Assembly (NCBI GenBank): GCA_034336665.1
Contig: CM067572.1
Location: 1,109,786-1,173,785 of the forward strand
Direction of reading: 5' to 3'
Origin: Luscinia megarhynchos
Lineage: Eukaryota > Chordata > Aves > Passeriformes > Turdidae
DNA length: 64,000 nucleotides
Shown: positions 38,701 to 44,700 of the stretch, piece after piece
Layout of the letters: each line of letters begins with the position of its first letter
How positions within the stretch are numbered: position 1 is the stretch's first letter
The notes under the pieces: generated by a model
Told to the model about the DNA's origin: nothing
The model's database searches: none
What the model saw: the letters and a program-made list of their open reading frames with translations, nothing else
Translations under genes and position numbers: made by a program

Positions 38701-41700
38701 GCAGAACCACCCAGTCTCAAGGGCTGTGTCCCTCTCCCAGGAGGTGATGCTCCATTCAGAGCAGGGAAGCCCAGCTTGCCCCAAGGAAGCTGCATTAACC
38801 CTTTGGATGCCACAGGATTGTACAGTGCCCCCCTGTGCAGGCAGGGAAGAGCCAAGAGATTCCTGCAGCTGGATTATCCCTTGCCATAGTGCCCAGCAAT
38901 TCCTCCAGCAGCTCTGACAGCTCCTTCCAACCATCCTGGGGAAGGTTCCTGCATCCCAGTGGACGAGCTGAGCTCCCAGTGCCCTTGGGGAAAGGCTGGA
39001 GGTGAGCCCTGGCCCAGGAATTGGGGACAGGCTGCCCTGAGGAGTGATGGAATCCCCATCCCTGGGAGTGCTGAAATAGGGGAGGATGTGGCACTTGATG
39101 GCCTGGCTTAGTGGTGAGCACAGTGGTGCTGGGCTGGCAGTTGGACTTCACAGAATCAGGGAATGGTTTGGGGTGAAGGGATCTTAAAGATCATTTTGCC
39201 CCACCTGCCATGGCAGGGACACCCTTCCCTATCCCAGGCTGCTCCAAGCCTTGTCCAGCCTGGCCTGGGACAGTGCCAGGGATGGGGCAGCCACAGCTTG
39301 GTGACCAGAGAGATCTTTTCCAACCTTAATGAACCCATGTAGTGCCAAAAGCCCCACCTGTGCACATACAGATAAACCACTTCTCACTTACCTGACAATC
39401 TCCCAAACCTTTCCAGGCTGTGAAACTGCAATTCTGTTCCCCATGCGCTCGAGGAAGATCTTTGGGAGTGTCCACCCCACCTCTGCAATGTCCCTGAGCT
39501 CCTTCACTGCCTGCATCTGGCTCAGGGTGACCGAGGCCTTGGACAAAACCATCGTCTTCTCCTACGGGACCAAGTCCAGCCCCTACGAGCTGCAGCTGTA
39601 CCTGAGCCGGGACTCGGCCGTGCTGGCCGTGGGCGGTGCCCAGCACAGGCTAGCTGCCAGAAACGTGGTCACTCCTGGGAAATGGCTCCACCTGTGCGGC
39701 ACCTGGAGCTCAGAGAATGGGTCTGCATCGCTGTGGGTGCAGGGGCAGCTGGCAGCCAGCGCCTGGGGCGTGGCAGGGGCTCACACCATCCCTGCCGGGG
39801 GCATCCTGCAGCTGGGCCAGGAGAAGAACGGCTGCTGCGTGGGAGGGGGCTTTGATGAAGCTCTGGCTTTCTCAGGGAAGCTGACTGGCTTTAACCTGTG
39901 GGACAGAGTGCTCAGCCCCGCCGAGGTGGCAGCTCAGGGCGTGGGGGACACCTGTGGCAGCCGGGGCAACGTGGTGGGCTGGGGGGTGACAGAGGTGCTG
40001 CCCTACGGAGGGGCCCAGTTCGTGTCCTAGAGCCTGGCACGGATCCCAGAGCTGAACTCGTGGTACGAGCAGCAGAGCTGCACAGCCCCCCTGCCTCTGG
40101 AATTCCCAGGGAACATCAGCACTGCGGGATGGGATCGACCTCTGCCTGCTGCCCTGGCCAAACCCCAAAAACACCCCACAGATCAAGGCTTGGCACTGGG
40201 AAAGCTGCTCCTGGGGCCAGGAAACTCTCTCCAGCCCAGGGTCACCATGGACATTCAGGAGCCAGTGGAGCTGCCGACACCCCTGCTGGGGAAAGCCTGA
40301 CCTGGCTCTGCAGAACAGAGCAGCTGTGGCTGCCCCTGGGTCCCTGGCAGTGCCCAGGCCAGGCTGGACACTGGGGCTGGAGCAATGGGACAGTGGGAGG
40401 TGTCCCTGCCTGGATGGGCTTTAAGGTCCATTCCAACCCAAACCATTCCAGGCCCCTCCAATCCTTGGGTTCTTCAGTGTTAATGTGAATTTTACAGAGG
40501 AACCATCCAAGTCCAGAAATGTGCTATTAATCGTTGTTAGCAATGTGTAGGCTCTAAGAAAGCTAGTTCCTTGTTTAAAGCATTATTTATGCCACAGATT
40601 GATATCAAAATAATATTCCCCATCATAATCTGATGTTACATTGGGAGGAAACGCAGCTGTATTATATTGTACATTGACTTTGTGATAATTTTATTGAAAT
40701 TATTTTTGTAAAGTTGTTTTGTAAATAAAGATACTTTACTAGACTAAAACTCTCTACTCTTCTCATAAACCAAAATTCTGCACCAAGTCCCAAGTGGGAC
40801 TTTTTTCTCATTTTGAACCATGCAGTTTTAGCTGCTGGTAGAGAAAACAAAGAGCAACATCTCAGAGGAGCAGAGAGACCCTGAGCACAACCCTGAGGCC
40901 AGGTTTTGAGACTTATTTGCTGCCCTCAGGGAGTTTGTACAAGATAGAATCACTGCAAGTGCCAGTGATTCTCTTCTCTCTCACACAAACTTATCCCAAA
41001 TCCCCTGCAAGCCCAGGCTGGATACAGAGCACAGCAGCAGCTGCAGAGAGCCAGGGAGCTGCTGATGGTTTTCATGTGGAGAGCAGCACAGAGGATGATG
41101 AATGCCCTGCTCACTGAGTGTGTAACCATTTACAAGAACCATCACTTGCTACCTGCTGCAGCCTCTGAACAAGTCATCATGAGGAATGTCTTATTCAAAG
41201 CAATTCCTGCTTCCCCTGGAAGCAGCCCATCCTTCTTCTCTATTCCCCTGTTTCCCTGTCTCTCATTCTTTGCAATGTCCTAAGAACACACTTGGACAGA
41301 TTTCTTGACATTGCTGCTACACTTCCTCCTGACCATGACAGATCCTTGCTGCCCAGATATAAAAGTAGTAAAAAAAGGTAAATTCCACTTTCCTGTGCCA
41401 TTCAAGGGGTTGTGCTTCATACCTAAAGCTGCACGACCTGCTCCAAAGTTTTGGCAGCATTTCTTATTTAAGGGAAAAAGGAATTGCTCTGGAATTTCTC
41501 CTGTTACTCTGCAATAAAAATGTATCTACGTTATAAATGTTTGGCAGTAAACTTGACAAAAATCCCTCACTAAGTAATATCTGCAAATAACCTCAGCTAC
41601 AGCACAATGAAATATTACCTCTGTTCATCTCTGGCAGCCAAAACCCAGATCCTCAGAGTTACAAAAACACTCAGGGTCCCAACATTGTGCAAGGGCAAAA

Positions 41701-44700
41701 CCACTCTCCAATCCTCCCTCTCTTCAGTGCCCTCCATTAAATGAAAACAAATGTCCATGAAATACAGCAGGAAAAGGAAAATCCTCAAGAAGATCTCCAG
41801 AAATCCTTCCTGGCTGCTCCTCTCACTGCAGCTCATACCTGAAATGCTTTGTCTTGGAAGGAGCCTTCTGCTGGCAGCTCAGCTTTGGCACAGGAGCAAA
41901 TGCAGAGCCAGGCCTTGCATCCTCAGGCTCAGGATAAAGAGCATTTTGGGGGGAAAATAATTTGCATTTGATGGGGAGGAATAAATATCATTTTTTTGGG
42001 GGAAAGAAATAGAATTTTGGGGAAATAAACAGAATTTGGGGGGGATAAATAGAATTTTGGGGGAAAGAAATAGAATTTGGGGGGAATAAATAGAATTTGG
42101 GGGGGAAAGAAATAGCATTGAGCAGGAAATAAATGGCATTTTGGCGGGGAAATAAAGAGCATTTGGGGAAAATTTGGGCTCCAGTTGTGAAAAAGCCTCT
42201 GGCACACAGATGCAGAGGAGGCTGAGGCACAGCCCAGCAGCACAGGGACTCTCTGGTTCAGGGCAGAGCTTTGCTGTCCCCCAGGAATGGGAATAAATCC
42301 GTGGTGACCCCGGTGCTGATGGGCAGGGTCAGTGCTCAGAGCCCACTGTGCTGGGCACAGCATCAGGCTCCCTCCAAAGAGCTCTTTTTCAGCCATGAGA
42401 TAAGAACCTGGCTGTGCAGCCAAAGAGTTGCCCCAAGGAATGAAGAACTCCAGCTCCTCTCCAACATTTGCAGGCAAGGGGCCAAAGTTTGCTCAGGCTG
42501 GTGCCACGAGGCCGAGCCCCGTCTGTGCAGCCCCACAGCACAGCTTTGTCTCCAAAATCTGCCCTGGAGATCCCTCCTCAGCAGCTCTGCTCCTGCTCCC
42601 CTCAGCACACCCTCTCAGCCTGCTGCAAACCCAGCTTCTGCCTCAAACACTGAATTAAGCACTGGAATTAAGTCACTACACAAAACAAATCATTCTGCCT
42701 GCTCCAAGTGGCCCCCGTCCAGGCTGGAATTCCCAAACCTGATATCCACAGCAACATCTGCTGGTGGAAGAACATAAATACACAACTCACAGTGCTGAAA
42801 CCTTCCCTTGTGGGTGTGTGTACAGCACTTTTCCCAAAAAAACCCCATGAACACATTCACTATTTCTTTCTGTTGCTACCCCAGTTACAAGTGGCAATGA
42901 ATAATGTTAGCACATTAATAAGTCTTAGCAGAATAAATTTAAAGATTTATAAATGCAGGATGCAGAAATTTAATTTGAGGGCTTAACATCTTCATAACAA
43001 TATTATTTTAATAATTAGTTATTGCTACTCACTGCTATTACCCCTACTTGAAGGAGAGAACTGATTTTACCACTCCAGTAGCAATGTATTGCAACAAACA
43101 CTGTGAACTTTATTACTCCAATCCAATTGGAGTTCTTTTATAGAGGAATGAATATTTTTGGCTTTTTAAACCACAAAAAAAAAAAAAAATGTAATGAGAT
43201 TAGCAACATTGTTCTATATAAAGCTAATAACGTAGGCACAATGAAAGAACCACTACAAAGCTTTTATATCTTCCATCTGACTATTCCACCACAGAATGGG
43301 ATTAATTTCATCCCCATTTCTCTCTTGGAGCCTTGCCAGTGACACTAAGAGGAAGGATAAGAGCTCCATGGCTGGTGCCTCATATCAGGGCTGATAATTT
43401 GGAGTCCATTAGCAGGGAATATTAACGAGTACAGATGTATTTCCTGCCCTGTGGCTCAGCCAATCCATACCAAAACCTCCAGAGGTGCAGTAAATTCACA
43501 AATTCCTTGAGGAAGTCTGTTATTGGAGTGTGATTAATACATCTGATCACATTTATAGGTATTTCCATAAGTCTGCTTTAAATGATTTGTTTAATGGTTG
43601 GGTTGTTCCTGGAGTCTTTCCCACCCCCAAGGATTGATTGGTAATGGTTCTGCACAGCCTAACTGGTCTGGTCACACATTCAAGTTTAGTTTGGGACCAA
43701 ACCCAGGCTCTGGGCTGGGCCTACCTTGGAGGACACTCCTGAGGATGGTTTCAGTGTGCTCAGCCAGCAGCTCTGCCTTGGCAATGGCAGCCAAGGACAG
43801 GTAACTGGACATGTTCCTGCACAGCTCCTTGTTGCCCCTCTGCAGGAATTTCACTGCCACTGGCACAGCCAAGGCCATCACTGGAGGCCGGTTGTAATTC
43901 TGAAAAAAGAAAAAAAAATTAATTAATATTAAAGTCTTGTGCTGGGCAGAGTAGGGAAACCAAAGTCAAAGCAGTAAGGGGAAAAAAAGCAAAAAATTTG
44001 TAAAGAAAGGTCATCATTTGGTAGCACCACTGAAGGCAGGAGTCAAAGAAAGAGCAAATACAGAAATTGAAAACTACTGCAGCAGGAAATGTAAGAACAG
44101 CCCTTTTTTTGTCTTCTGTTAGAGGAAGCAGAAGGACACTAACAATATATGTAAATAGAAATCAATATAAATAAAATATATAAAGGTATGAAGTGCACTA
44201 AGCACATGTTAACATTTCTAACAAGACATTTGTGTTTGGTGCTCCCTGGGAGACAGAGGCTGCATCCATCATCCCAAAACAGGAAACACCTTGGAGCAGC
44301 CACTCCCTGGAACTGCACTGGAAACTTGCTCACAGTGTAATAGCTCCAGAATTGATCATTAATTATCCTGTAATCACTAAGATTTCATTTTTTTATTTAA
44401 ACTCACAGAATCCCAGAATGGTTTGGGTTGGAAAGGTCTTAAGGCTCACCCTGCCACGGGCAGGGACATCTTTCACTATTCCAGGGAGCTCCAAGCCCTG
44501 TCCAGCCCGGCCTTGGACACTTCCAGGGATCCAGGGGCAGCCACAGCTGCTCTGGGAACCTCCAGCCCATTGGAGCAGAATTCCCACTGGAACTCCAGTT
44601 CCCCTTCTCTGGGAATCCCCCAGCCAATTCCTGAACACTGAGATTTTTCAGGAGGGCAAACTCCTCTTCCTAAAACAGCTCCAAGCTTCTGGAATCCCAG

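Larger units (their letters stand above)
40031..40745 (+). other. PTX3: PTX3 3' untranslated region
   Basis: Sequence from the stop codon to just past the AATAAA at 40724-40729. It is AT-rich in its last 250 bp, with an ATTTAT at 40585-40590. A CR1 fragment occupies about 40310-40460. The cleavage point is inferred from the AATAAA only. Confidence 0.7.
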
